A stretch of DNA of 20,021 nucleotides from an uncultured Rhodocyclaceae bacterium (GCA_903930805.1 CAIYZZ010000474.1:1-20021); one strand, 5' to 3'; counted from the stretch's first letter, positions 1 to 13,452 are shown. Numbers and translations: made by a program. Notes: generated by a model from the letters alone, not told the origin.

Positions 1-670
1 ACCAGAGAATATTGCGCCCTCTCATTCCCCAGTGAACATCATTGACCCCGGAAAACGAGATCACCATGTCGGGTTCGAGTTCGGAAAGGAGGTTCTCGAT
101 CACTATGCGCTCCTGCGTTGAAGCCCAGGCAGGATTCGCCATCGTGAGGACTTCATATTTTATTTTGGTGGTCGGGGTAAGTTGTTTTTCCAATAGCGTA
201 TTCAGGTAGCCCGCGATAGTTGTTTCATCACTCGGCGCGCCACTACCATATGCGGTCGAGCCGCCAGTAATGAATATCCTGTAGGTATTACCCGGCTTGG
301 GCGAGGTTATTTCCTCACGCGCTCGAAATTGGAGCTTGTTAATATGGGCAACACCGTTTTGCCCAGGCGTTGGCGCGGTACCGACAAAAGGGGTCGGGAT
401 GTTGGGAACCGCCCATGAAATATCGTCCAGGAGGTTAAGGGCGCGAGCACTGTCGTGATAGACCCTTGCCACTTCTTCCCTTTCCTTGCCTTCCTTGAGA
501 AGTCGGCCCAGAGTGTGGGCTTTTGCATCCTTCTGGATTTGATTTTCAAACACACGATCAATGACGAAGTAGCAACTGACGAATCCTAAACTGAATAGAA
601 ATAGCACGACGATCGTCGGCGTCAGCGTGACCAGCAGATTTTTGAAATTGATATTTTTGGTGATTTTCAT
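1..670 (-). CDS. SGNH/GDSL-type hydrolase, membrane-anchored, partial (C-terminus beyond left edge)
   Basis: Reading the minus strand from the ATG at 670-668 gives 223 codons open to the window edge. Residues about 12-36 are a continuous hydrophobic stretch, probably one membrane anchor or an uncleaved signal. The catalytic-type region starts near residue 130 with a strand ending in GGSTAYGSG. S138 fits the block I nucleophile of the SGNH superfamily. SGVND (residues 207-211) fits block III, with G208 and N210 as the oxyanion pair. The block II region reads NPAWAS, with Ala where a Gly is common. The block V Asp/His would lie beyond the edge. SGNH enzymes are esterases, or acetyltransferases and deacetylases acting on polysaccharides; nothing here fixes the substrate. 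It is divergent from smc. No good Shine-Dalgarno is seen. Base composition is lower than the housekeeping genes (22 of 60 G+C at 541-600), which suggests accessory DNA. Confidence 0.75.
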   Translation of the reverse strand, partial: MKITKNINFKNLLVTLTPTIVVLFLFSLGFVSCYFVIDRVFENQIQKDAKAHTLGRLLKEGKEREEVARVYHDSARALNLLDDISWAVPNIPTPFVGTAPTPGQNGVAHINKLQFRAREEITSPKPGNTYRIFITGGSTAYGSGAPSDETTIAGYLNTLLEKQLTPTTKIKYEVLTMANPAWASTQERIVIENLLSELEPDMVISFSGVNDVHWGMRGRNILW

Positions 671-760
671 TCATCAAAGCCCAGATTGATCTGGCTACCA
701 AGAGTTGGTGACAGACTGGCGCATTCTAAAGCTGCAGGGATTCTACGGGGCCGCACCGTT

Positions 761-766
761 TATAAT
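761..766 (+). promoter_or_regulatory. Candidate -10 box for smc
   Basis: A perfect TATAAT lies 34 bases before the smc GTG. No convincing -35 is found at 16-18 base spacing, so the call rests on the -10 alone. Transcription from about position 773 would give a leader of about 28 bases and would exclude the more upstream in-frame TTG at 705. The 671-800 gap between the divergent SGNH gene and smc holds nothing else clear except a short palindrome at 681-694. Confidence 0.4.
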
Positions 767-800
767 CCGCCGCCCAACTTCAGAACCTATTTTTCCCCAA

Positions 801-3800
801 GTGCGCCTGACCAAGCTCAAGATCTCCGGCTTCAAATCTTTTGTCGAGCCGACCACCGTGTTGTTTCCCGACCAACTCGCGGGCGTGGTCGGCCCAAATG
901 GTTGCGGCAAGTCGAACATCATCGACGCCGTACGCTGGGTGCTGGGCGAGTCGAAGGCCTCGGAGCTGCGCGGCGAGTCGATCCAGGATGTGATCTTCAA
1001 AGGCTCGGGCGGCCGCAAGGAAGTGGGACGGGCGAGCGTCGAGCTGTTTTTCGACAACCATCAGGGCCGCGCCTCTGGCCAGTGGAACCAGTACGCCGAA
1101 ATCACGGTTAAGCGCATACTCGACCGCGAGGGCAATTCCAACTACTACATCAACAACCTGCACGTACGCCGCCGCGATGTGATCGACCTGTTCCTTGGCA
1201 CTGGTCTGGGGCCGCGTTCCTACGCGATCATCGGCCAGGGCATGATTTCGCGCATCATCGAGTCGAAGCCCGAAGAACTGCGTGGCTTCCTCGAAGAGGC
1301 GGCCGGCGTCACCAAATATAAGGAGCGGCGCAAGGAAACCGAGGGGCGGCTGGAGGATGCGCGTGAGAACCTCGCCCGCGTCGACGATATTCGTGGTGAA
1401 CTTGAGAATCAGGTGGGTCGGCTCGAAAGCCAGGCCGTGGTGGCGCAGCAGTATCGCGACCTGCAAGCCCAGCTCACTCGCCGCCAAAGCCTGCTCTGGC
1501 TGAAAAAACGCAACGACGCACAGGCTGAGGCCGTCAAACTGGATCGGCTGGTGGCGGAAGCGATCAACCGCGTCGAGGCTGAGACCGCTTCATTGCGCGA
1601 GATCGAGGCGCGTGTGGAGCAGACGCGCGAGGCGCACTTCGCTGCCTCCGACACCCTGCATGCCGCCCAGGCCGAGATGTACTCGGCGAATGCCGAGGTG
1701 AAACGGCTCGAAGCCGAGATCGCTCATTTGCGCGACTCGCGCTTGCGGCTGGAAACCCGTCTGGCGCAGCTGGATGTGCAGGAGCAACACTGGTCGGGTG
1801 AAATGCGGCGCGTTGAGGAGGAAGACTTCCGTTGGCAATCGCTGCTCGAAAATTCACGCGACCGTGCCGCTACGGCCGCTGCCCGTCATGAAGAGGCGGC
1901 TGCCCGGCTGCCTGAGGCCGAAGATGCCGTCAAGGCAGCCGAAGTTCAGGCTGGCGAGGCGCGCAAGGCACTGAATGTCGCCGAGCAGAGCCTGCGTCTG
2001 GCCGAAGCCGACCGCGGCCATGCCGTGCGTGCGCTCGACAATCTGGCCCAGCGTCGCCAGCGCATTGACGCCGAACGCACCAGCCTGGATGCCCCCGATC
2101 CGGTGCAATTGGCGTCCGCGCAGGAGGCTGAAGCTCAGGCCGAGCTTGCGCTCGACACGGCGCAGGAACGCCTCGGTGAATTGCAGGCGCAGCAGCCGAC
2201 GCTGGAATCTACTTTGCGCAGCGCGCGCGAAGCTCTGCAGCTTGCTCATCGCAATGTCACCGCGTCGCGGGCGCGCCACGATGCGCTGGCCCAGTTGCAA
2301 GCGCGGGTCGGGCAGGGCGGGGACTTGTCTGGCTGGCTGAAGGATCTGGGGCTGGCTGACGCCGAGCCGCTCTGGCATGTGCTACAGGTTGATCCGGGTT
2401 GGGAAACCGCCGTCGAGGCCGTGTTGCGCGAGCGTCTGATGGCCGTGCCTGCTAATCTGGAAACGCTGGAACTGGCGCTGGTTTCTCCGCCGCCCGCCAC
2501 CGTGGCGCTGGCTTTATGCCGCAAAGGTGTCGCTGCAAATGTTGCCACAGACTCTTTGCGGTCCCGGGTGCGTTGTTCCGACCCGCGCTGGGTGCCGGTG
2601 CTGGACGAGTGGTTGGGCGAGGTGCGTGTTGTCGAGGGTGACGATGCACTGGTCAGTGGTGGTGGTTGGCGCATCAGTCGTGCCGGCCATCTGGCAACCC
2701 CTGCTGGCTTGACGCTCTATTCGCCTGATGCGAAAACGCATGGCGTCATCGAGCGTCAACGCGAGATTGACGAACTGGCGGCGCAACTCGCTACTTTGGA
2801 AGACGCCGAAATGCAGGCGCGCGACGTGCAGACCGACGCGGAAACTGCCGTAGCCGCAGGCCAGCAACAGTTGACAGAGACGCGGCGCACGCTTCAGGAA
2901 GTGCAGCAGCGTCTGCATGCTGCACAGGTCGAGGCCCTCAAGCTCACGCAGGCGCAGGCGCGCTACGATGAGCGTGCCGGCCAGATGACACGCGATCTCG
3001 ATGAGATCGCGCGCGTCGAGGAAGAAGAAAAGACGGCGCTGGTGCGTGCCGAGGACGAGGCGGCGAGAAGCCGCGAAGCGCTCGGCGAGGCGCGCGCGGG
3101 TATGGAGACCGCCCTGGAACTGCAGCGCCAGCGCGACACCACCCTGCGCGAAGTGCGGGCGCTTGAGCACCAACTGGCGCGCGAAGCGCAGGATGCCGGG
3201 TTCTCGGAAAAGGAATGCCACTCCAAGCTGGCCGACAACGCACGTGCCGCCGAGACGGCGCAGAGCCAGTTGGCACAAGTGGCCACGGATCGCGCTGTCG
3301 CCGATGAGGATCTTGCTGCGATCAGCGACGCGGTGATCCAGGAGCAGTTGCAAGCGGCTCTGGCGACGCGCAGTACGCAAGAGTCGGCGCTGGCGGAACG
3401 GCGCAATGCGCTCGAAATTGCTGCCAGTCAATTGCGTGCTGTGGATGAGGAACGGCTCAAGCTCGAACAGGGCTTGCAGCCGGCGCGCGACAAGATCAAC
3501 GATCTCAAGCTCAAGCAACAGGCGGCACAGTTGAATGTCGAGCAGTACCAGGAACGCCTTATCGAAACCCATGTCGTCAGTCCGGAAGACGAGGCTGCGC
3601 TGGCTGCTGAGCTGACGCCAAACCTGCGCGACAGCACGCTACAGGGCGACATTGCCCGCTTTACCGCCGAGATCGAGGTGCTGGGGCCGGTGAACCTGGC
3701 AGCCCTCGAAGAGTTGAAGACGGCGCAGGAAAGAAAAGGCTACCTCGACGAACAATCAACCGATCTGGCCACCGCCATCGGCACGCTGGAAGATGCCATT

Positions 3801-4303
3801 CGTCGCATCGACCGCGAAACGCGTGAGCAGTTGCGCGAGACCTATGAGAGCGTAAACGCCCAATTCGGCGTGCTGTTCCCCGAGTTGTTCGGTGGTGGCG
3901 AGGCCCGCTTGATCCTCACCGGTGAAGAAATTCTCGATGCCGGCATCCAGATCATGGCGCAGCCGCCGGGCAAACGTAATTCGACGATCCACCTGCTGTC
4001 GGGCGGCGAGAAGGCGCTGACGGCCATTGCACTGGTGTTCGCGCTGTTCCAGCTCAACCCGGCGCCGTTCTGCATGCTCGACGAGGTGGATGCGCCGCTC
4101 GACGATTCGAACACCGTGCGTTATTGCGAGATGGTCAAGCGCATGTCGCGCCAGACCCAGTTCGTCTTCATCACCCACAGCAAGATCACCATGGAAATGG
4201 CGCAGCAACTGATCGGCGTGACGATGCAGGAGCAGGGCGTATCGCGCGTTGTGGAGGTCGATATCCAGGAGGCGCTGCGCATGACAGAAAAAGAGGCTGC
4301 GTG

Positions 4304-4304
<1 letters not shown>
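801..4304 (+). CDS. smc: Chromosome segregation ATPase SMC (condensin core)
   Basis: SMC is the ABC-type ATPase of bacterial condensin. It dimerises through a hinge and closes a ring with ScpA and ScpB to extrude and organise DNA. The 1167-residue length is normal. The family-typical start (MRLTKLKISGFKSF) sets the GTG at 801 as the start, although the frame is open to 705. Walker A is GPNGCGKS at residues 31-38. Long charged heptad-rich coiled coils flank a hinge at about 500-650. The ABC signature LLSGGEK is at 1065-1071, and Walker B with its catalytic Glu (MLDEVD, D1094/E1095) follows. The stop TGA shares one base with the zipA start. No Shine-Dalgarno precedes the GTG. Its partners scpA and scpB lie at 13.4-15.0 kb in the same gene series. 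Confidence 0.97.
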
Positions 4305-8170
<3,866 letters not shown>

Positions 8171-8209
8171 CAGATTAATTAGACAGAAGATGTTTCTTCG
8201 ACGCTGATC

Positions 8210-9085
8210 ATGAAAAAAATTACCAAAGCGGTATTCCCGGTCGCCGGCATGGGCACGCGCTTTTTGCCTGCCACCAAAGCCAGCCCGAAGGAAATGATGC
8301 CCATCGTCGACAAGCCGCTGATCCAGTATGCGGTCGAGGAGGCGGTGGCGGCAGGCATTACCGACATGATCTTCGTTACCGGTCGATCCAAGCGCGCCAT
8401 CGAGGATCATTTCGACAAGGCCTACGAGTTGGAGAGTGAACTCGAACGGCGCGGCAAGACTGAACTGCTCGAGTTCGTGCGCAATCTGCTGCCGAAAAAC
8501 ATGAACTGTATCTACCTGCGCCAGTCCGAGGCTCTGGGCTTGGGGCATGCGGTGCTCTGTGCCAAGCCTGTCGTCGGTGACGAGCCCTTTGCCGTGCTGT
8601 TGGCAGACGACCTGCTCGATGGCGATGTACCCGTGATGAAGCAGATGGTGGATACCTACGATTACTACCGCTGCTCGGTGCTGGGGGTGCAGGACGTGCC
8701 GCGTGAAGATACGGCCAGCTACGGTATCGTCGATGCACGACCGCTGGCGGAGCGCGTCGAGCAGATTTCCTCCATCATCGAGAAGCCGCAACCTGAGGTG
8801 GCGCCTTCGACGTTGGCCGTGGTCGGGCGCTATGTGCTGACGCCGCGTATCTTTCATCACCTCGAAAACGTGCAAGCGGGTGCCGGTGGCGAAATACAAC
8901 TGACCGATGCCATTTCGGCCCTGCTGACCGAACAGCAGGTGCTCGCCTATCGCTATCAAGGGGTGCGCTATGACTGTGGCTCGAAGCTGGGCTATTTGCA
9001 GGCGACGGTCGAGTATGCGTTGCGCCATTTAGAGGTCGGCACGGAGTTTGCCGCCTATCTGCGATCGCTGGACAAGTTGCCATGA
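8210..9085 (+). CDS. galU: UTP-glucose-1-phosphate uridylyltransferase
   Basis: GalU makes UDP-glucose from UTP and glucose-1-phosphate, the precursor for lipopolysaccharide, exopolysaccharide and other glucosyl products. The 291-residue length is typical. The nucleotide-binding loop is near the N-terminus ([20 protein letters not shown], residues 8-27). [27 protein letters not shown] and the later IIEKPQP segment are all standard for bacterial GalU, which leaves no real alternative such as RmlA. Composition returns to the high-GC pattern here (37 of 60 G+C at 8221-8280), marking the end of the atypical ligA-SWIM stretch. The gap from the SWIM gene (8171-8209) is AT-rich and shows neither a clear promoter nor a Shine-Dalgarno before the ATG. 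The stop overlaps the next start as ATGA. Confidence 0.97.
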   Translation: MKKITKAVFPVAGMGTRFLPATKASPKEMMPIVDKPLIQYAVEEAVAAGITDMIFVTGRSKRAIEDHFDKAYELESELERRGKTELLEFVRNLLPKNMNCIYLRQSEALGLGHAVLCAKPVVGDEPFAVLLADDLLDGDVPVMKQMVDTYDYYRCSVLGVQDVPREDTASYGIVDARPLAERVEQISSIIEKPQPEVAPSTLAVVGRYVLTPRIFHHLENVQAGAGGEIQLTDAISALLTEQQVLAYRYQGVRYDCGSKLGYLQATVEYALRHLEVGTEFAAYLRSLDKLP

Positions 9086-9627
9086 CGCCTGCTACAGCGC
9101 GTCAACTGCTGGCGGAGGCCGAACTGGTTTGTCCGGAAGCTACGATTAATGTCGCCATCGAGCGTCTCGCCGCAGAGATAGCTGTCGTGCTGGCCGACAG
9201 TTATCCATTGGTGTTGACCGTGATGGGTGGGGCGGTGGTGTTTGCTGGACAGTTGTTGCCGAAACTGGCTTTCCCGCTCGAGTGCGACTATCTGCATGCC
9301 ACGCGCTATGGCGCGGCGACTGCTGGTAGCGAACTGAACTGGATTGTCGAGCCGCGCACGCCGGTAGCCGGGCGTACCATACTGGTGCTCGATGACATCC
9401 TCGATGCAGGTGTGACGCTTGCCGCCATCAAGGAAAAGCTGCTGGCGCTGGGTGCCAGGGAGTGTCTGCTGGCGGTGCTGGCCGAAAAGGACACGGGATG
9501 CACCAAGCCGGTCGCCGCCGACTTCACGGGGGTGCGTTTGCCTAACCGTTTTGTTTTCGGTTGCGGCATGGATGCCCAAGGTGCCTGGCGTAATCTGCCG
9601 GCCATTTACGCGGCCAAGGGAACATGA
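9082..9627 (+). CDS. hpt: Hypoxanthine-guanine phosphoribosyltransferase
   Basis: Hpt salvages hypoxanthine and guanine by joining them to PRPP, giving IMP and GMP. The 181-residue product shows the type I phosphoribosyltransferase fold. The PRPP-binding loop is [11 protein letters not shown], with the acidic pair D104/D105; E. coli Hpt has an E-D pair here. An earlier loop ([16 protein letters not shown]) matches the family's first flexible segment. The late [14 protein letters not shown] resembles the purine-contacting region of HPRTs. The start ATG overlaps the galU stop by four bases (ATGA), and its own stop overlaps the next gene in the same way, so it is translationally coupled on both sides. 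A xanthine or adenine phosphoribosyltransferase is less likely given the C-terminal pattern. Confidence 0.85.
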   Translation: MTPATARQLLAEAELVCPEATINVAIERLAAEIAVVLADSYPLVLTVMGGAVVFAGQLLPKLAFPLECDYLHATRYGAATAGSELNWIVEPRTPVAGRTILVLDDILDAGVTLAAIKEKLLALGARECLLAVLAEKDTGCTKPVAADFTGVRLPNRFVFGCGMDAQGAWRNLPAIYAAKGT

Positions 9628-10466
9628 ATGTGATGAATGTCGATCTGCATTGCCACTCCACTGTCTCGGATGGTCTGTTGACACCGGCTGCCGTCGTCGA
9701 GCGGGCAAAAGCCAATGGGGTCGACTTGCTGGCGTTGACCGATCATGACGAAATCGGCGGTCTTGACGAGGCACGCACCACCGCCGAGGCGTTGGGGATA
9801 CGCTTCGTCAATGGCACCGAAATTTCTGTGTCCTGGGGCGATGACCAGACAGTGCATATCGTCGGGCTCAATTTCGATCATCGTCATCCGGAATTGGTTG
9901 CCGGTCTGGGGCGGGTGCGTGGCGGGCGTGATGCTCGTGCAGGCCGCATTGCCGCCGAACTGGCGAAGGTCGGCATCGATGACGCCTACGCGGGCGCACT
10001 CAGGCATGCCGGTAACCCGGCGTTGATCTCGCGATCGCACTTCGCCCGCTACATTGTCGAGCGTGGTTTTGCGCGCGACGTCAAGACCGTGTTCGATCAC
10101 TGGTTGGCGAAGGGCAAGCCCGGCTATGTCAGCCATCCCTGGGCGGAGCTGGCCGAGGCGCTGGGTTGGATCAAAGCGGCAGGGGGCGTGGCGGTGATCG
10201 CCCATCCCGGCCGTTACCGGCTGACGCCCGCCGAGCGCCGCGAATTGTTCGTTGCGTTCAAGGAAATGGGTGGGCAGGGGATCGAGGTGATCTCCGGTTC
10301 GCACACCGATACCGAAGTGCGCGAATTTGCCGGCATCGCTCGCGAATTCGACTTCCTCGTCTCGCGCGCCTCGGATTTTCATGGGCCGGGCGAAAGTTAT
10401 ATCGATCTGGGACGCATGGCTGCCCTGCCGCCGGATCTGAAAACTGTATGGGCGGAGTGGCTCTGA
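9624..10466 (+). CDS. rnm: PHP-domain phosphoesterase (3',5'-nucleoside bisphosphate phosphatase / RNase AM type)
   Basis: The 280-residue protein belongs to the PHP metallophosphoesterase family. Visible metal ligands are H9 and H11 in DLHCHS, D16, D40 and H41 in TDHDE, E66 in NGTEIS, H194 in AHPGR, and D251 and H253 in DFHGP. Members close to E. coli YciV (TrpH/Rnm) remove 3'-phosphate from nucleoside 3',5'-bisphosphates and trim 5' ends of RNA. The gene directly downstream is yciO, the same neighbour as in E. coli, which supports orthology. Two in-frame ATGs compete, at 9624 and 9633. AAGGG at 9616-9620 is nearer to 9624, and that start also gives the four-base overlap with hpt. The symbol is assigned by family and context; substrate specificity is inferred. 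Confidence 0.85.
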   Translation: MNVMNVDLHCHSTVSDGLLTPAAVVERAKANGVDLLALTDHDEIGGLDEARTTAEALGIRFVNGTEISVSWGDDQTVHIVGLNFDHRHPELVAGLGRVRGGRDARAGRIAAELAKVGIDDAYAGALRHAGNPALISRSHFARYIVERGFARDVKTVFDHWLAKGKPGYVSHPWAELAEALGWIKAAGGVAVIAHPGRYRLTPAERRELFVAFKEMGGQGIEVISGSHTDTEVREFAGIAREFDFLVSRASDFHGPGESYIDLGRMAALPPDLKTVWAEWL

Positions 10467-11098
10467 TGGCGGAGTTTCTGCAAATTCACCCCAAGGATCC
10501 GCAGCCGCGCCTGATTGCGCAGGCGGCCGAGATCATCCGCAAGGGTGGGCTGGCCGCTTTTCCGACCGATTCGGCCTATGCGCTGGGTGGCCATATCGGC
10601 GATGCCGCGTTGCTGGAACGCATCCGGCGCATCCGTGGCGTGGATGATCGCCATTTGTTTACCTTGATGTGTCGCGACCTGTCTGAAATTGCCACCTACG
10701 CACGGGTCGACAACGTGCAATACCGCATGCTCAAGGCCACCACGCCCGGCAGTTATACCTTCATTCTCGAAGGCACCAAGGAATTGCCGCGCCGGGTATT
10801 GCACCCGAAGCGCAAGACCATCGGCCTGCGCGTGCCGGACCATACCCTGGTGCTGGCGCTCCTCACCGAGCTGAATGAGCCGATCCTGAGCTCGACGCTG
10901 ATCCTGCCCGATGCGACCGAGCCGCTGTGTGACCCCGAGGAGATTCGCGCCCATCTCGAAAAGCTGGTCGATGTGATTATCGACGCCGGCCCCTGTGGCG
11001 GCGGCATGACGACAGTCATCAACCTGACCGGTAGCAGCGCTGAACTGGTGCGCGCCGGTCGTGGGTCGCTGGAACCCTTCGGCCTGACGGACAGCTGA
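10466..11098 (+). CDS. yciO: YciO/Sua5 family RNA-binding protein
   Basis: The 210-residue product aligns from end to end with what I recall of E. coli YciO: FLQIHPKDPQPRLI at the N-terminus, the GGLAAFPTDSAYALG loop, FTLMCRDLSE, and GSYTFILEGTKELPRR with RKTIGLRVP. The fold is that of TsaC/Sua5, which makes threonylcarbamoyl-AMP for tRNA t6A37. YciO-type proteins lack the separate Sua5 domain, and their role in t6A synthesis is uncertain, so TsaC should not be assumed. The ATG shares one base with the PHP gene's stop (TGATG). The PHP-yciO pair is conserved in Gammaproteobacteria as well. The frame extends far upstream of 10466, but the homology begins exactly there. Confidence 0.9.
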   Translation: MAEFLQIHPKDPQPRLIAQAAEIIRKGGLAAFPTDSAYALGGHIGDAALLERIRRIRGVDDRHLFTLMCRDLSEIATYARVDNVQYRMLKATTPGSYTFILEGTKELPRRVLHPKRKTIGLRVPDHTLVLALLTELNEPILSSTLILPDATEPLCDPEEIRAHLEKLVDVIIDAGPCGGGMTTVINLTGSSAELVRAGRGSLEPFGLTDS

Positions 11099-11112
11099 CG
11101 GTCGACTAGAAT
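11084..11112 (+). promoter_or_regulatory. Candidate promoter for the M50 protease-trpS segment
   Basis: CTGACG at 11084-11089 and TAGAAT at 11107-11112 are separated by exactly 17 bases and span the yciO stop. Transcription would begin about five bases before the M50 gene's ATG, giving an almost leaderless transcript, and no Shine-Dalgarno precedes that ATG. Each box has four or five matches to consensus, so chance is possible. Confidence 0.35.
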
Positions 11113-11123
11113 CCGCCCCCTTC

Positions 11124-11768
11124 ATGGAAAATATCATTCAATCGCTGGCAATTTATGCTTTGCCGGTGATCTTCGCCATCACGCTGCATGAGGCGGCGCA
11201 CGGCTATGCGGCACGTCATTTTGGCGATCCGACCGCCTGGCGGATGGGGCGGATTACGCTCAACCCGCTCAAGCATGTCGATTGGTTCGGTACGATTGTC
11301 CTTCCTGCACTGTTGTATGTCTCACATGCGGGATTCTTGTTCGGCTGGGCCAAACCGGTACCGGTGGATTTCAGTCGCCTGCGCCAGCCGAAACAGGACA
11401 TGCTGTGGGTAGCGGCTGCCGGGCCAGGCTCGAATCTGGTCATGGCGCTGGGCTGGGCGGTGCTGCTCAAACTGGCGGTAGTGATGCCCGGGAATGTCTA
11501 TAGCCTGCCGCTGGCCGAAATGTCGCGTGCCGGGATCGAGGTGAATGCGGTGTTGATGCTCTTGAATTTGTTGCCGATTCCACCTCTCGACGGTGGACGT
11601 ATCGCCGTTAGCCTGTTGCCTTCACGGTTGGCCTGGCGTTTTGCGCAAGTCGAACGTTTCGGCTTTGTGATTTTGCTCGCGCTTCTCTTTTTCGGGGGGC
11701 TGAACTACATTCTGACGCCCTTGCTGCGCATCTTCCTTTCCCTCATCAAAAACCTGTTCGCCTTCTGA
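11124..11768 (+). CDS. Site-2-protease-like membrane metalloprotease (M50 family)
   Basis: The 214-residue integral membrane protein carries the zinc motif H22-E-A-A-H26 within its first hydrophobic segment. The second M50 signature is NLLPIPPLDGG, with D156 as the third likely zinc ligand. Further hydrophobic segments lie near residues 95-120, 130-150 and 175-212. It lacks the PDZ domain of RseP, and its short length places it in the compact M50 group (the SpoIVFB/Rv-type 'site-2 protease family protein'). These enzymes cut substrates inside the membrane; this one's substrate is unknown. It lies 25 bases after yciO and two bases before trpS. The tight spacing suggests co-transcription with trpS, although I know of no functional link between them. 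Confidence 0.88.
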   Translation: MENIIQSLAIYALPVIFAITLHEAAHGYAARHFGDPTAWRMGRITLNPLKHVDWFGTIVLPALLYVSHAGFLFGWAKPVPVDFSRLRQPKQDMLWVAAAGPGSNLVMALGWAVLLKLAVVMPGNVYSLPLAEMSRAGIEVNAVLMLLNLLPIPPLDGGRIAVSLLPSRLAWRFAQVERFGFVILLALLFFGGLNYILTPLLRIFLSLIKNLFAF

Positions 11769-11770
11769 TT

Positions 11771-12973
11771 ATGTTCGTCGAAAAAGTTCTTTCCGGCATG
11801 CGCCCTACCGGGCGCTTGCATCTGGGTCACTACCATGGGGTGCTGGCCAACTGGATCAAGTTGCAGCACGAATATCCGTGCCTGTTTTTCGTTGCCGACT
11901 GGCATGCGCTGACTACCGCCTATGACGAGCCGGGCACGATTACGCAGAACACCTGGGACATGGTGGTCGACTGGCTGGCGGCTGGTGTCGATCCTTCGCA
12001 GGCGACCATTTTTATCCAGTCGCGCGTCCCGGAGCATGCCGAATTGCATCTGCTTTTGTCGATGATGACGCCGCTCGGCTGGCTGGAGCGCGTGCCGACC
12101 TACAAGGATCAGCAGGAAAAGCTGACGCACAAGGATCTGACGACCTACGGCTTTCTCGGCTACCCGCTGCTACAGGCGGCCGATATTCTGATCTACCGCG
12201 CCGACAAGGTGCCGGTGGGCGAAGATCAGGTGCCGCATATTGAATTTACCCGTGAGATCGCTCGGCGCTTCAATCACCTGTACGGCCGAGAACTGGGGTT
12301 CGAGGAGAAGGCGAAGGAAGCGGTGAAAAAACTTGGCAGCAAGCGCGCCAAGCTTTACGAGGAGTTGCGCAATCGCTATCAGGAAAAGGGCGAGGACGCT
12401 GCGCTCGAACAGGCGCACGCCGTGCTCGACGAGGCGCAGAGTCTTTCGCATGGCGACCGCGAACGGCTGTTTGGTTACCTCGAAGGTGGCGGCAAGATGA
12501 TCCTCGCCGAACCGGGCGCGCTGCTCACCGAAGCCTCACGGATGCCGGGCCTCGATGGCCAGAAGATGTCGAAGTCTTATGGCAACACGATTGCCCTGCG
12601 CGAGGATGAAGAAACGATCCGCAAGAAGATCAAGACGATGCAGACTGATCCTCAGCGCGTGCGTCGCACCGATGCAGGTGATCCGGATAAATGCCCGGTC
12701 TGGCAGTTTCACCTGATCTACTCGAATGACGAGGTGAAAGCCTGGGTGCAGCAAGGTTGTCGTTCAGCTGGCATCGGTTGCATCGAATGCAAGCAGCCGG
12801 TCATCGATGGCGTGCTGAAAGAGCAGGAGCCGATGCGCGAGCGTGCCCGCGTATATGAGGAAGACCCGCAACTGGTGAAGAGCATTATTGCCGACGGTTG
12901 CGAGAAGGCCAGGAAACTGGCGCAGGAAACCATGCGCGATGTACGCGAAGCCATCGGGCTCGACTATTCGTGA
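11771..12973 (+). CDS. trpS: Tryptophanyl-tRNA synthetase
   Basis: TrpRS is the class I synthetase that charges tRNA-Trp. The HIGH-type signature is HLGH at residues 17-20, after GMRPTGRL, and the KMSKS loop is exact at 265-269. At 400 residues it is longer than the usual bacterial enzyme of about 330. The extra sequence lies mostly between about 165 and 240 as a charged helical insertion (around KEAVKKLGSKRAKLYEELRN), ahead of the PGLDGQKMSKS region. Similar long forms are, as I recall, common in Betaproteobacteria, so this is probably a lineage trait. The ATG follows the M50 stop by two bases, and the stop overlaps the next gene's GTG start by four. Confidence 0.96.
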   Translation: MFVEKVLSGMRPTGRLHLGHYHGVLANWIKLQHEYPCLFFVADWHALTTAYDEPGTITQNTWDMVVDWLAAGVDPSQATIFIQSRVPEHAELHLLLSMMTPLGWLERVPTYKDQQEKLTHKDLTTYGFLGYPLLQAADILIYRADKVPVGEDQVPHIEFTREIARRFNHLYGRELGFEEKAKEAVKKLGSKRAKLYEELRNRYQEKGEDAALEQAHAVLDEAQSLSHGDRERLFGYLEGGGKMILAEPGALLTEASRMPGLDGQKMSKSYGNTIALREDEETIRKKIKTMQTDPQRVRRTDAGDPDKCPVWQFHLIYSNDEVKAWVQQGCRSAGIGCIECKQPVIDGVLKEQEPMRERARVYEEDPQLVKSIIADGCEKARKLAQETMRDVREAIGLDYS

Positions 12974-13452
12974 AAAAGCTCGCCGAGATCGCATCCGCCG
13001 ACGAAGTAGAACTGCTCGCGAGCATCCGCACGAGCTTTGTCGAGCGTATGCCTTTCAACAAGATTCTCGGTATCGACGTGCTGTCGCTGCATCACGATCG
13101 CCCGGAACTGCGCTTTGACATGCGACCTGAACTGGTGGGTAACTACACGCGCAACATCCTGCATGGTGGTGTGATTTCCTCGGTGCTCGATGTTACCGGC
13201 GGACTAGTGGCCTTTCTCGGGGTACAGCAGAAATCGAAGGGAAAACCGGTGGCCGAAGTGCTGGAGCGTTTCGCCCGCATCGGCACCATTGACCTGCGTA
13301 TCGACTATTTGCGTCCAGGAACGGGAAAATGGTTTCTCGCGCGGGGTTTTCCACTGCGCACCGGTAACAAGGTGGCGGTGACGCGCATGGAGCTCTTTAA
13401 CGACCAGGAGGCGCTGATCGCGGTGGGCACGGCGGCGTATACGGTGTCATGA
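12970..13452 (+). CDS. Hotdog-fold thioesterase family protein
   Basis: The 160-residue product fits the PaaI/YiiD-C type hotdog thioesterases, which hydrolyse acyl-CoA or acyl-carrier thioesters. The key segment is HGGVISSVLD (H65-D74), followed by a GG pair. In this family it forms the long central helix and active-site edge. A later IDLRIDYLRPG segment is also typical. The start is the GTG at 12970, overlapping the trpS stop as GTGA; upstream in-frame starts lie within trpS and precede the homology. The stop overlaps scpA by four bases. The substrate is unknown. Coupling to trpS and scpA suggests gene packing rather than a shared pathway. Confidence 0.85.
   Translation: MKKLAEIASADEVELLASIRTSFVERMPFNKILGIDVLSLHHDRPELRFDMRPELVGNYTRNILHGGVISSVLDVTGGLVAFLGVQQKSKGKPVAEVLERFARIGTIDLRIDYLRPGTGKWFLARGFPLRTGNKVAVTRMELFNDQEALIAVGTAAYTVS

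Noticed and set aside
723..745. Two minus-strand TAGAAT boxes 17 bases apart as promoters of the SGNH gene
   Set aside because: Neither has an acceptable -35 at 16-18 base spacing.
705..800. Upstream start for smc at the TTG at 705
   Set aside because: The added 32 residues lack family similarity and would lie upstream of the candidate -10 box. MRLTKLKISGFKSF at 801 is the normal SMC start.
780..1487. Antisense open frame of 235 codons opposite the smc N-terminal region
   Set aside because: It covers the Walker A region of smc; no domain or start signal supports it.
2514..3572. Long antisense open frame (352 codons) opposite smc
   Set aside because: It lies wholly within the well-supported smc coding region and shows no recognisable domain. 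Such frames arise routinely opposite high-GC genes.
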